A stretch of DNA of 22,060 nt from Spirochaetaceae bacterium (lineage in GTDB: Bacteria; Spirochaetota; Spirochaetia; Treponematales; Breznakiellaceae): positions 1 through 22,060 of the forward strand of contig JAIRMO010000212.1 in assembly GCA_031258625.1 (NCBI GenBank), in the 5' to 3' direction. This document shows, piece by piece, positions 8,235 through 15,824 of this stretch. A program made the position numbers and the translations under genes. How positions within the stretch are numbered: position 1 is the stretch's first letter; the number at the start of each line of letters is the position of its first letter. The notes beneath the pieces are model-generated. The model did no database searches. It had not been told where the DNA came from and saw nothing but the letters and a program-made list of their open reading frames with translations.

Positions 8235-9434
8235 CTATATACCTCGATTATCTGTTCCGGTTTTTTCGGACAGATCCTTTCCACCGGAGTATGTACGATC
8301 CCGGAGTATGGTGGGTACATCAAGATCGTCCTTCCCATAGTTATTTCTGATGGTCAACCCCGATTGTTTGGATCCCCCTCCGGTTAAGGCCCCCCATTCT
8401 TCAAGATCAATGATTTCACCCTTTTTATCCGTTTCCGAATTATGGACCTTTGAATTTATCAAGGTTTCTTTATGAAAACCCGTGGCAATTACCGTAACCT
8501 GAAGTTTGTCCCCCAGATTGGAATCCAGGGAGGTACCGTAAATAATCAGCGCGTCCTCATCAGCTTTTTCCGTAACAATTTGGGCGACCTCTTCCAATTC
8601 AACCAGGGTAAGATTATCCCCCCCGGCGATATTGATGAGGATCCGCTGGGCTCCCTCCAAGGTGGTGTCTTCCAGAAGGGGGTTGTCAATGGCGTTATTG
8701 GCGGCAAGAGAAGCCCGGTTTTCCCCGCTCCCAATGCCGATACCCATCAGGGCATCGCCCTGACCATACATAATGGTCTTAATGTCCGCAAAATCAATAT
8801 TGACCAGGCCCGTCTCGGTAATCAAATCCGAAATACCCTGTACCCCCTGACGGAGGATGTCGTCGGCGATAAGAAAGGCTTCGGGGATCGTGGTTTTCCG
8901 CTCCACCGAGCTAAAAAGCCGTTGATTGGGGATAACGATGAGGGTATCCACCGCTTCCCGCATTTTGGCGATCCCCTCTTCGGCAAGCCGCATCTTATAC
9001 CGGCCTTCAAAGTTGAAGGGTTTGGTAACCACCCCCACGGTCAAGGCCCCGCATTCCCGGGCAACCTGGGCAATCACCGGGGCGGCCCCGGTTCCCGTAC
9101 CGCCTCCCATACCGGCGGTAACAAAAACCATATCCGCCCCTTTAACGGCATTGGCGATTACTTCCCGATCTTCCATGGCCGCCTTTTCCCCAATTTCAGG
9201 CTTGCCGCCGGCTCCAAGCCCGGCGGTGAGCTTCGATCCGATGGATAGGGTAACCTCCGCCTTCGATCGGTTCAGGGCCTGCCGATCCGTATTGGTGGCG
9301 ATAAATTCCACCCCCTGAACCTCACATTGAATCATACGGTTAACCGCGTTACACCCTCCCCCTCCCGCGCCAATGACTTTAATAATGGTTTGTCTTTCAT
9401 TGACGCCTTTTTCATCCCATACTTGAATATTCAT
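8235..9434 (-). CDS. ftsZ: Cell division protein FtsZ
   Basis: FtsZ is the tubulin-like GTPase that forms the Z ring. The glycine-rich N-terminal loop [12 protein letters not shown] (23-34), the tubulin signature GGGTGTGA (110-117), the NFEGR block (141-145) and the catalytic T7 loop [11 protein letters not shown] (212-222) are all intact. The globular core ends near 318, followed by a short linker of about 50 residues. The conserved C-terminal peptide that binds FtsA and other partners is [12 protein letters not shown] (369-380). Unusually, 19 more residues ([19 protein letters not shown]) follow it. The start is ATG 9434, with GGGGAGGG 4 to 5 bases upstream; an earlier in-frame start at 9452 would cut off that site. 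It is separated from ftsA by 189 bases, the largest gap in the division cluster. Confidence 0.97.
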   Translation of the reverse strand: MNIQVWDEKGVNERQTIIKVIGAGGGGCNAVNRMIQCEVQGVEFIATNTDRQALNRSKAEVTLSIGSKLTAGLGAGGKPEIGEKAAMEDREVIANAVKGADMVFVTAGMGGGTGTGAAPVIAQVARECGALTVGVVTKPFNFEGRYKMRLAEEGIAKMREAVDTLIVIPNQRLFSSVERKTTIPEAFLIADDILRQGVQGISDLITETGLVNIDFADIKTIMYGQGDALMGIGIGSGENRASLAANNAIDNPLLEDTTLEGAQRILINIAGGDNLTLVELEEVAQIVTEKADEDALIIYGTSLDSNLGDKLQVTVIATGFHKETLINSKVHNSETDKKGEIIDLEEWGALTGGGSKQSGLTIRNNYGKDDLDVPTILRDRTYSGGKDLSEKTGTDNRGI

Positions 9435-9549
9435 AAAACCCTCCCCAAGCACTTTATGATTTGAACCAATTCCAAAACCGGTTGGGTTTGAAACTGCCTT
9501 GATTTAGATATTTTTAAGGCCTTCCGTCGAAACGCCGCGCAAATACCGC

Positions 9550-9589
9550 ATTATAGAAGCGGTCCGAACAAGTTCCTCAGGAACGGTCC
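9550..9589 (-). promoter_or_regulatory. Possible promoter/operator in the ftsA-ftsZ gap
   Basis: The 189-base gap contains a perfect TATAAT (9555-9550) on the minus strand, but the base run 17 bases upstream (GAGGAA) is a poor -35. Overlapping that -35 position is GTTCCTGAGGAAC (9584-9572), palindromic except for its centre base. GGACCG occurs twice, at 9589-9584 and 9565-9560, with a 24-base period. This could be an activator- or repressor-dependent promoter giving ftsZ its own supply of transcript. The reading rests on pattern only. Confidence 0.3.
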
Positions 9590-9623
9590 ACCGCCTGTTT
9601 TTCAAATAAACCTAACCCGCCTT

Positions 9624-10883
9624 TTAAAATAATTCATCTTTTAACCACCGTACCAGTTTTATAATCCCCGAAGGCTGTCCCTTTTCACGGGGATAACTTT
9701 CATTTCCCCGTTCGACATTCCGTTTTTCTTCCCGAAGGGCCCCTTCCAATACCAGCCCTACGGCGGTGGCATATACCGGGCTCCGGTATTCCTCCACCAA
9801 CCCTCCCACCGGCAGGGGCGCCCCCACCCTGACGGGCAGCTTGAACACATGGGTCGCCAGCTCAGCGGCCCCCAAAAGCTGGGCCCCTCCGCCGCAGAGG
9901 ACGATCCCCCCTCCCAAAGGCCGGGAAAGGGAAAGTTTATCCAGTTTTTCCTTCACCATATTAAAGATCTCTTCCATCCGGGGCCGGATAATCGCCAGGA
10001 GCTGGGATTTCGGTATGGGCAGGGGCGGCCGCCCCCCCACCCCGGGGACGATGATATCGTCATCCTCCTCAAGGAAGTCATCCCAGCAACACCCCGCCTC
10101 CAGCTTGATCCCCTCGGCGGTTTCAAAGGCTATATTTTTAAGCAAGGATATATCGCTCGTAACCTGGATACCCCCCGCGGGAATGATGGTGGTGGAATAG
10201 GGGGTGCCTCCGGTATACACCATCACATTGGTAGTCCCCCCCCCAAGGTCTATCAGGGCGACCCCCAACTCCTTCTCTTCCTCGGTGAGGACGGAACGGC
10301 CCGCGGCCAGGGACTGGAGGATCATATCGTTAACCCTAAACCCAGCCCGGTTAACGCATTTTACCAGATTCTGGGCGCTGGTTACGGAACAGGTTATGAT
10401 ATGAACCTCCGCCTCAAGGCGGACCCCGATCATATCCAGGGGATCCCGGATGCCCTTTTGGTCGTCCACAATATAACTCTGGGGGATTACCTCCAGAACC
10501 TGCCGGTCCATGGGAATTACCACCGCCCGGGCCGCTTCCAGTACCCGGCTAATATCTTCAGGGCCAATTTCCCGGGTTTCCCGGTTTTTTCCGGTAACCG
10601 CCACAACCCCCCGGGAATTAAGCCCGTCGATGTGGCTTCCCCCTATGCCGGTCCAGCACGTATGGACCTCCCGTCCACTCATCATTTCCGCCGCCTCAAT
10701 AGCGGCGGAAACGGACTTGAGGGTAGCTTCGATATTCACCACCACCCCTTTCCGCAGCCCGGTGGAAACGCTTTTCCCCACTCCGGTTATTTCGAGGGTT
10801 CCGTTTTCATTACGCTCGCCAATTACCGCGCAGACCTTGGTGGTACCGATATCGAGACCAACCACTAAACTATCGTTAGCCAG
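9624..10883 (-). CDS. ftsA: Cell division protein FtsA (actin-like), probable CTG start
   Basis: FtsA is the actin-fold ATPase that tethers FtsZ filaments to the membrane. Seen are the phosphate-1 loop VVGLDIGTTKVCAVIG (7-22), the 1C subdomain with HTCWTGIGGSHI (74-85) and GVVAVTGKN (92-100), the phosphate-2 loop IDLGGGTTN (211-219) and the adenosine motif GGGIVLCGGGAQLLG. The protein ends in an amphipathic membrane-targeting helix GIIKLVRWLKDELF (406-419). The start is unusual. AAAGGAGG lies exactly 6 bases before an in-frame CTG at 10883, which gives (M)ANDSLVVGLDIG, a normal FtsA N-terminus of 419 residues. The only standard alternative is GTG at 10865, 24 bases from the same site, which would begin inside the first beta strand. 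No ATG or TTG exists between the upstream stop and this point. It overlaps the ftsQ stop by 8 bases. Confidence 0.95.
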   Translation of the reverse strand: MANDSLVVGLDIGTTKVCAVIGERNENGTLEITGVGKSVSTGLRKGVVVNIEATLKSVSAAIEAAEMMSGREVHTCWTGIGGSHIDGLNSRGVVAVTGKNRETREIGPEDISRVLEAARAVVIPMDRQVLEVIPQSYIVDDQKGIRDPLDMIGVRLEAEVHIITCSVTSAQNLVKCVNRAGFRVNDMILQSLAAGRSVLTEEEKELGVALIDLGGGTTNVMVYTGGTPYSTTIIPAGGIQVTSDISLLKNIAFETAEGIKLEAGCCWDDFLEEDDDIIVPGVGGRPPLPIPKSQLLAIIRPRMEEIFNMVKEKLDKLSLSRPLGGGIVLCGGGAQLLGAAELATHVFKLPVRVGAPLPVGGLVEEYRSPVYATAVGLVLEGALREEKRNVERGNESYPREKGQPSGIIKLVRWLKDELF

Positions 10884-11706
10884 AGGATGCCTCCTTTAGG
10901 GTATAGGATGCCGTACCGGTTCTAAAATCAATTTCATCAACCTGGGTACCCTGAGAAACAAGAACATCAATTACCAGCATCATATATCGAAGCATATCTT
11001 CATTCAATTCCGCCGCGGCCCGGATCCGTACCGGATCATGGTTGGGATAAAGGATCAGATCAAACCCATCGTATTTTTTTTGGTGGATCTCAATTTCAGA
11101 AATGGCGGCCAGTAGATCCGGGGCGGAGACATGGATCCGTTCCAGGCCGGTAAAAAAACGGGCAAATACCGGGGAGAGCCGCATCCCCAATACCGGTTCT
11201 TCCAAGGCCAAACCGGATATAAGGGGTATAGAGGAAGAAAGAATTTCATCCCCATAACCGTTTCCGATTTTAAAGAGTACCCCTTGCCTATCAAAAAACA
11301 CGGGGGTAATTTTGTTCTCTATCATGGTCAGGGTAAAGGCCACCGCCCTACGGGGTTCAAGGGTTATCAGCACCCTGTCGGGAAAATGTTTTATCACCTT
11401 GGCGGACTCAACCTGATAAATTCCTTCCAACGCGGCTTCAGCCCCCGCGGTATTAACCGTCATATACGAAGAACGGGAGGTGATCCCCGCCCGGGCTAAA
11501 ATCAGGTCCCTTTCAATATCCGGAATCCCCCTCACCTCCACGGTCTGTAGGGGCATACAGGGACTAATAAAAAGAAGCCAGCAGAGTTCCGCCGCCACCA
11601 CCATGGCAAGAATAATAAGGAGCCGTTTAAGCCTCCTATCCAAAACGGAAGAATTTTTTTTATTTTGAAGAATCCCTTCTTCCGTATAAGCATAATAATT
11701 AGACAA
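10876..11706 (-). CDS. ftsQ: Cell division protein FtsQ/DivIB
   Basis: FtsQ/DivIB is the bitopic divisome protein that links early and late division proteins through the FtsQ-FtsL-FtsB type complex. A basic cytoplasmic stretch (LDRRLKRLL, about 22-30) precedes one transmembrane helix (about 29-48). A POTRA domain starting LQTVEVRGIPDIERDLILA follows, with the typical KHFPDRVLITLEPRRAVAF strand pair. The beta domain then carries FDRQGVLF. It is 276 residues long. The start is most likely TTG at 11706: GGAGG lies 6 bases upstream, and no ATG in this frame is close. It overlaps the ftsW stop by 8 bases, the same geometry as the ftsQ-ftsA junction. The name rests on domain layout and on its place between ftsW and ftsA. 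Confidence 0.9.
   Translation of the reverse strand: MSNYYAYTEEGILQNKKNSSVLDRRLKRLLIILAMVVAAELCWLLFISPCMPLQTVEVRGIPDIERDLILARAGITSRSSYMTVNTAGAEAALEGIYQVESAKVIKHFPDRVLITLEPRRAVAFTLTMIENKITPVFFDRQGVLFKIGNGYGDEILSSSIPLISGLALEEPVLGMRLSPVFARFFTGLERIHVSAPDLLAAISEIEIHQKKYDGFDLILYPNHDPVRIRAAAELNEDMLRYMMLVIDVLVSQGTQVDEIDFRTGTASYTLKEASSG
10881..10897 (-). promoter_or_regulatory. Strong ribosome binding site paired with a CTG start (ftsA)
   Basis: Minus-strand AAAGGAGG (10897-10890) followed by 6 bases and CTG (10883-10881). The site lies inside the last codons of ftsQ, so ftsA translation is probably coupled to ftsQ. It decides the start choice, because the next usable codon (GTG 10865) is too far away. 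Confidence 0.7.
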
Positions 11707-12874
11707 GATTTACCTCCGGTCCTCTAAAAACCCCGGTACCCCGGGAAGACTCAATTTCCCGGGGAAGCCCTGAAACATTGACGATCAATCCGGCGATCAA
11801 CAGGGTGGTCGCCAGGGAAGAACCGCCGGCGGAAAAGAACGGCAGGGGTATCCCGGTAGCAGGAAGCATCCCGGAAACTACGGCGACATTTAAAAGCATT
11901 TGGGAACTTATGGTGGTGACCAATCCAAAGGTCAGGAACCGGGCAAAGGAATCCTCGGCCCGTAAACACGCCCGGTATCCCCGTACCGCAAAGATCCCAA
12001 AAAGGAGGAAAAACAACAGGATGCCGATAAACCCCGCTTCTTCCGCGTAGGAAGAAAAAATAAAATCCGACTGTATTTCCGGTACGCTGGATATTTTTCT
12101 TACCCCCTGGCCGATACCCTTCCCCCAAAATCCTCCGGATCCTATGGTTAGGATGGAAGCCTGGACCTGATATCCCGCGCCCAGGGGCTCCCATTCGGGC
12201 CAGATAAAACTTATAAGCCTCCGGAGGCGGTGTTCCTTGGTAAAAATAAGAAGGCCCGACAGGGGAATCAGAATCACCATGGCGCCGATAAAATAACGGA
12301 ACTGTACCCCCGCAAAGAAAAAAACAAAAAGCGCGTTTATGGCGATAAACAGGGCGGTGGAAAAATTATTTTGAAAATAAATTAAAAAGAAAAACAGGAG
12401 GGTTACCAAGGCCGGGGGCAGAACCCCCACGGAGAAGATCCGGATCCTGTCCTGTTTTTTGGTAAAAATATGGGCCAAATACAAGGGTAATACCAATTTA
12501 ACTAATTCCGAAGGCTGATAGGTATAGAAACCAACATGGATCCACCGGGCCGCGCCGTTTTTGGTAACCCCTATGCCGGGAATAAAAGTACACAGGCACA
12601 TCACTATGGTTCCCAAGACCAGCGGGGTAATACATTTTCTCAATATCCGCAGCGGTATCCGCAGGGCCAGAAAAAACAGCAGGATCCCCACCGCCCCTAA
12701 AACAATTTGCCGGGAAAAGAAATAGAGACCATCCCCAAAAAACCGTTCCCCAAAGGCATAGGATGCGGAATACAGGGTAACCAGACCGGTACCGGTAAGG
12801 AGTACAACAACGGCTATCAAAAGGTGATCGTAATGGGTTCCGTGGCCCGCCGGCTCGACCATAAATTGATTCAT
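11699..12874 (-). CDS. ftsW: Septal peptidoglycan glycosyltransferase FtsW (SEDS family)
   Basis: FtsW polymerises lipid II into septal glycan strands together with a class B penicillin-binding protein. The 391-residue polytopic protein shows SEDS signatures: LYSASY near 34-39, KNGAARWI (105-112), QPSELVKL (120-127), GYQVQAS with the GSGGFWGKGIGQG loop (about 234-257), and VPEIQSDFIFSSYAEEAG (264-281) containing the catalytic aspartate D270. PLPFFSAGGSS appears near the C-terminus. About ten hydrophobic helices can be counted. The start ATG 12874 has GGGGAGGGAGCT directly upstream. mraY ends 28 bases before it. The neighbouring division genes favour FtsW over the elongation homologue RodA. 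Its usual partner ftsI is not next to it here. Confidence 0.94.
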   Translation of the reverse strand: MNQFMVEPAGHGTHYDHLLIAVVVLLTGTGLVTLYSASYAFGERFFGDGLYFFSRQIVLGAVGILLFFLALRIPLRILRKCITPLVLGTIVMCLCTFIPGIGVTKNGAARWIHVGFYTYQPSELVKLVLPLYLAHIFTKKQDRIRIFSVGVLPPALVTLLFFFLIYFQNNFSTALFIAINALFVFFFAGVQFRYFIGAMVILIPLSGLLIFTKEHRLRRLISFIWPEWEPLGAGYQVQASILTIGSGGFWGKGIGQGVRKISSVPEIQSDFIFSSYAEEAGFIGILLFFLLFGIFAVRGYRACLRAEDSFARFLTFGLVTTISSQMLLNVAVVSGMLPATGIPLPFFSAGGSSLATTLLIAGLIVNVSGLPREIESSRGTGVFRGPEVNLV

Positions 12875-12902
12875 AGCTCCCTCCCCTTCATAGAAATTCC
12901 AA

Positions 12903-13982
12903 TCATTGAATTTTCAAGGTTGAAAGGGCTATAATTACAAACAAGCCCCCCAGAATCCAGAAGCGGATGACCACCTTGGTTTCCGCCCAGCCGGATAACT
13001 CGAAATGATGATGCAGGGGGGCCATTTTAAACACCCGTCTTTTCCGTATCTTATATATCATAACCTGTAGAATCACCGAAGCGGCTTCCAAAACAAAAAC
13101 ACCGCCGATGATAAAAACCAAGACCTCCTTCTTGATTATAAGGGAAATGGTGGCAATAACCCCTCCTAATGACAAACTCCCCACATCCCCCATAATAACT
13201 TCGGCGGGATGGGCGTTAAACCAGAGGAAGCCAACACAGGCCCCCACTACTCCCAGACAGAAGACGGTCAACTCCCCGGCGCCCTTGATATAGGGAATCC
13301 CCAAATAAGAAGAATAATCCGCCCGGCCCGAAAGGTAGGTAAGGATCGCCAGGGCAATAAACACCAGGATCAGGAGTCCCGCGGCAAGACCATCCAGGCC
13401 GTCGGAAAGGTTAACCGCATTGGACTCTCCCACCATCAGAAGTACCGCAAAAGGAATCCAAAAAATCCCCATATCCACCACGGGGTTCTTAAAAAAAGGC
13501 AAATAAAGGTACGTAACCTCTACTCCCCCGGAAAAATAAAGAATACCTACAATGGTGAAGGCGATCAGAAACTGAAAGATCAGTTTTACCCAAGCGGGAA
13601 GCCCTTCGGAATTGTGCCTCCGCACCTTAAGATAATCGTCCAAAAAACCCACGCCGCCGAAGCTGATCAACGCCCCCAGGGTAAGCCACACCTTGGGACT
13701 GCCGATGTCTTCCCAGAGCAGCACCGCCACTACCATGGAGATGATGATAAACACCCCGCCCATGGTGGGGGTTCCGCCTTTTTTTAGATGGGTTTCCGGT
13801 CCATCCCCCCGGATAGGCTGACCGACCTTCAGCCTTAACAGGGAATCAATAATCCGGGGGCCGAACATAAAACAGATCAAGAGGGTGGTCAACGCCGCAT
13901 AGGCCCCCCGGAAGGTGAGATACTGCAGGATGTTGAAGGGGGTAAAATATTTAACCAGGGGATAAACAAATTTTAAAAACAC
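12903..13982 (-). CDS. mraY: Phospho-N-acetylmuramoyl-pentapeptide transferase MraY
   Basis: MraY transfers phospho-MurNAc-pentapeptide from UDP to undecaprenyl phosphate, making lipid I at the inner membrane. The motifs are KKGGTPTMGG (67-76), the aspartate pair in FLDDYLK (113-119), NAVNLSDGLDGLA (188-200), MGDVGSLSLGG, and the HHHFE box near the C-terminus. Length (359) and about ten hydrophobic segments are normal for the family. The start is GTG at 13982, giving MFLKFVYPLVKYF, which lines up with known MraY N-termini; a G-run lies about 4 bases upstream. The ftsL stop is 21 bases upstream. In Borrelia I recall murF occupying this junction; here nothing lies between. Confidence 0.97.
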   Translation of the reverse strand: MFLKFVYPLVKYFTPFNILQYLTFRGAYAALTTLLICFMFGPRIIDSLLRLKVGQPIRGDGPETHLKKGGTPTMGGVFIIISMVVAVLLWEDIGSPKVWLTLGALISFGGVGFLDDYLKVRRHNSEGLPAWVKLIFQFLIAFTIVGILYFSGGVEVTYLYLPFFKNPVVDMGIFWIPFAVLLMVGESNAVNLSDGLDGLAAGLLILVFIALAILTYLSGRADYSSYLGIPYIKGAGELTVFCLGVVGACVGFLWFNAHPAEVIMGDVGSLSLGGVIATISLIIKKEVLVFIIGGVFVLEAASVILQVMIYKIRKRRVFKMAPLHHHFELSGWAETKVVIRFWILGGLFVIIALSTLKIQ

Positions 13983-14003
13983 CTCGCCCCCCCGTACAAC
14001 AAT

Positions 14004-14294
14004 CTATCCATCGGTATGGTATCCCCTTTTTATCATAACCTGGAGTATTTCTTCAGGCCGTTTTTTGGATAATCCCAATTCGTGTTCCGCGATATACTCT
14101 ATCCGTTCCGCGGAGGACAATACCGCAATCTCCGCGATAAGCAGTTTATTGCTTTCAATCCATTCTTCTTGGATGGTTTCCAGTTTTCTTATTTCCTGTT
14201 CCAGATCCGCGTACCGGGTAGCCTGCCACGCGGCAAGACCGAGAAACAGAGGGATAGTAAGGGTTACAAAATACAGAATCATCCGCCGCATCAT
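14004..14294 (-). CDS. ftsL: FtsL/DivIC-like small division protein
   Basis: The 96-residue protein has a short basic start (MMRRM), one transmembrane helix (about 6-24) and a heptad-like coiled coil (about 27-60, YADLEQEIRKLETIQEEW). It then has ERIEYIAEHELGLSKKRPEEI, the small C-terminal motif seen in FtsL and DivIC/FtsB proteins, which stabilise the FtsQ complex and activate FtsW-FtsI. Sequence is poorly conserved in this family, so the assignment depends mostly on architecture and on its place directly after rsmH, where ftsL normally lies. The ATG overlaps the rsmH stop (ATGA), with GAGG 8 bases upstream. DivIC/FtsB is the alternative name. Confidence 0.8.
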   Translation of the reverse strand: MMRRMILYFVTLTIPLFLGLAAWQATRYADLEQEIRKLETIQEEWIESNKLLIAEIAVLSSAERIEYIAEHELGLSKKRPEEILQVMIKRGYHTDG

Positions 14295-15241
14295 TGACCA
14301 TCCTCATCCAAAACTTTTTCTACCACCCGCAATTTGGCGCTCCGGGAAGGAGGGTTGTTTTTCATCTCCTCTTTCCCGGGGGATACCGCTTTCCGGGTTA
14401 AAATAGCAATAATCCGATGTCCCTCACATCTACATATCGGCGCTTCCGGAGGACAGGTACAGTCCTTGTTTTTTTCCCGGAAATAGTTTTTAACGATCCG
14501 GTCTTCCAGGGAATGAAAACTGATCACCCCCAAACGTCCCCCGGTTTCAAGGCTCCCCAGGGCCGCTTCCAGCAGATCCGGCAGCCGGGACAACTCTCCA
14601 TTCGCCGCTATACGCAGAGCCTGGAAGGTCTTCGTTGCCGGGTGTACCGCCCCCCGCCGGTAACCGGAAGGAACCGCCCGTTTCACGATTTCCGCCAAGG
14701 CGGCGGAACTGGTCACGGCCGAATGGGAACGGGCTTCCGTAATAGAACGGGCGATCCGCCGGGAATAGCGTTCCTCTCCATACTTATAGATGAGATCCGC
14801 CAGATCCTTTTCAGAGCTTCTCGCCAGGATCTGCGCCGCCGGGACACCCCGGCTGGGGTCGATCCGCATATCCAAAACCTCATCCTTTCTAAAGCTGAAT
14901 CCCCGACGGGATTTTTCATAATGATAAAGGCTCACCCCTAAATCTATCAGGATGGTATCGGGCCGTTTAATATCCCGGGGAAGGTCCGCGAAAAATTCCT
15001 GGGACCAGCCGGTGTAAAAATGTATCCGATCCCCAAATTCTTTAAGCCGCTCCCGGGCGATCCCCTGGATTTCCCCATCCGCGTCAATGCCGATTATCCG
15101 CAGGCCGGGGAAACGGGATAAAAAGGCGTAACTATGCCCCCCTTCCCCTAAGGTGGCGTCTACCATAAGTTCCCCCGCTGAACGGGGGCCGAGGTATTGA
15201 ATTGTCTCTTCCAGCAAAACCGGAGTATGGACAATTTCCAT
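14291..15241 (-). CDS. rsmH: 16S rRNA (cytosine-1402-N4)-methyltransferase RsmH (MraW)
   Basis: RsmH methylates N4 of C1402 in the ribosomal decoding centre using S-adenosylmethionine. The start MEIVHTPVLLEETIQYL, the SAM loop DATLGEGGHSYAFL (28-41), the acidic end of the next strand IIGIDADGE (49-57) and the DTILIDLGVSLYHYE block match the family. So do the FRKDEVLDMRID and TFQALRIAANGEL motifs, the VISFHSLEDRIVKNYF motif and the cysteine-bearing tail. At 316 residues it is full length. Its ATG shares one base with the mraZ stop (TAATG). The mraZ-rsmH-ftsL order is the standard beginning of bacterial dcw clusters. Confidence 0.97.
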   Translation of the reverse strand: MEIVHTPVLLEETIQYLGPRSAGELMVDATLGEGGHSYAFLSRFPGLRIIGIDADGEIQGIARERLKEFGDRIHFYTGWSQEFFADLPRDIKRPDTILIDLGVSLYHYEKSRRGFSFRKDEVLDMRIDPSRGVPAAQILARSSEKDLADLIYKYGEERYSRRIARSITEARSHSAVTSSAALAEIVKRAVPSGYRRGAVHPATKTFQALRIAANGELSRLPDLLEAALGSLETGGRLGVISFHSLEDRIVKNYFREKNKDCTCPPEAPICRCEGHRIIAILTRKAVSPGKEEMKNNPPSRSAKLRVVEKVLDEDGQ

Positions 15242-15735
15242 TATTCCTCACCTTCTTTTGGATCACGCTCGTTTTTAGGCCCCTGATCCGGCATATCCGC
15301 AATTGAACCTAGTTCTTCAAAACTCATCCTAAATTCCGCTTCGGTGGACCCCTTGTAATTCCGGTACCGATCGATGTTCCATATTTCCATATAATCCAAT
15401 TGTCCCAATACGATACAGTCCCTGGAAAGCCCCGCGAAATCCCTGAGACTCTGGGGAACCGCGATACGGCCGGCCTTGTCAATTTCCACCTCCTGGGCGG
15501 GACCGATTATCCTCCGCCGAACCACCCGGGAACTGGCCTTAAAGATGGAGGTGGAATTCAAAACCTTCCGTAAAAGATCCTCCCAGAACTCAGGAGGGCA
15601 TACCCATATACAATCCTCCCCGCCCTGGGTGAGAAACACCCGGTTACCCGGCAAAATGGAACGAAACCGGGAAGGAAGGCTCACCCGGCCTTTATCATCT
15701 AAGGTATTATTAAATTCCCCTATTAATAAATCCAT
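15241..15735 (-). CDS. mraZ: Transcriptional regulator MraZ
   Basis: MraZ is a ring-forming DNA-binding protein with two SpoVT-AbrB folds; in several bacteria it controls its own dcw operon. Both repeats are clear: DDKGRVSLPSRFR (13-25) in the first half and DKAGRIAVPQSLR in the second. At 164 residues it is longer than the usual 140-150 because of an acidic, charged tail (MPDQGPKNERDPKEGEE) with no counterpart in short MraZ proteins. Start ATG 15735 gives MDLLIGEFNNTLD, a typical N-terminus. The best ribosome binding match (AGGA, about 9 bases upstream) belongs to one of five 10-bp-spaced MraZ-type boxes, so bound MraZ could also block translation start (inference). Confidence 0.95.
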   Translation of the reverse strand: MDLLIGEFNNTLDDKGRVSLPSRFRSILPGNRVFLTQGGEDCIWVCPPEFWEDLLRKVLNSTSIFKASSRVVRRRIIGPAQEVEIDKAGRIAVPQSLRDFAGLSRDCIVLGQLDYMEIWNIDRYRNYKGSTEAEFRMSFEELGSIADMPDQGPKNERDPKEGEE

Positions 15736-15780
15736 TCCACTTTTTCCTATTTTCTCCTAACTTTTCCCAATGTTTCCCAC
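15735..15780 (-). promoter_or_regulatory. MraZ-binding repeat array, five boxes at exact 10-bp period
   Basis: Read on the minus strand, TGGGA begins at 15779 and 15769, TAGGA at 15759 and 15749, and TGGAA at 15739. All five starts are exactly 10 bases apart. MraZ is known to bind direct TGGGN repeats with 5-base spacers upstream of mraZ in other bacteria. Here the array lies in the probable leader, between promoter and start codon, and its last box contains the A of the mraZ ATG. The two distal boxes are perfect and the three proximal ones degenerate. Confidence 0.85.
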
Positions 15781-15790
15781 TTTTCTTTCA

Positions 15791-15818
15791 TTTTTATATA
15801 TAAATGAGTTACGGTCAA
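15791..15818 (-). promoter_or_regulatory. Probable sigma-70 promoter of the mraZ division operon
   Basis: On the minus strand TTGACC (15818-15813) is followed after 16 bases by TAAAAA (15796-15791), set in a TATATATAAAAA run that offers other -10 registers. Initiation would be near 15784, placing the first MraZ box at about +5. A TATAAT at 15842-15837 is a second possible -10, but its -35 is weak. Confidence 0.5.
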
Positions 15819-15824
15819 TCCTTT

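Noticed and set aside
8231..8338. N-terminal extension of xerD to 8338
   Set aside because: It overlaps the end of ftsZ in another frame; ATG 8230 gives the usual 302-residue recombinase.
10866..10883. GTG at 10865 as the ftsA start
   Set aside because: It is 24 bases from the only good ribosome binding site and would delete the residues preceding the first FtsA strand; CTG 10883 fits better.
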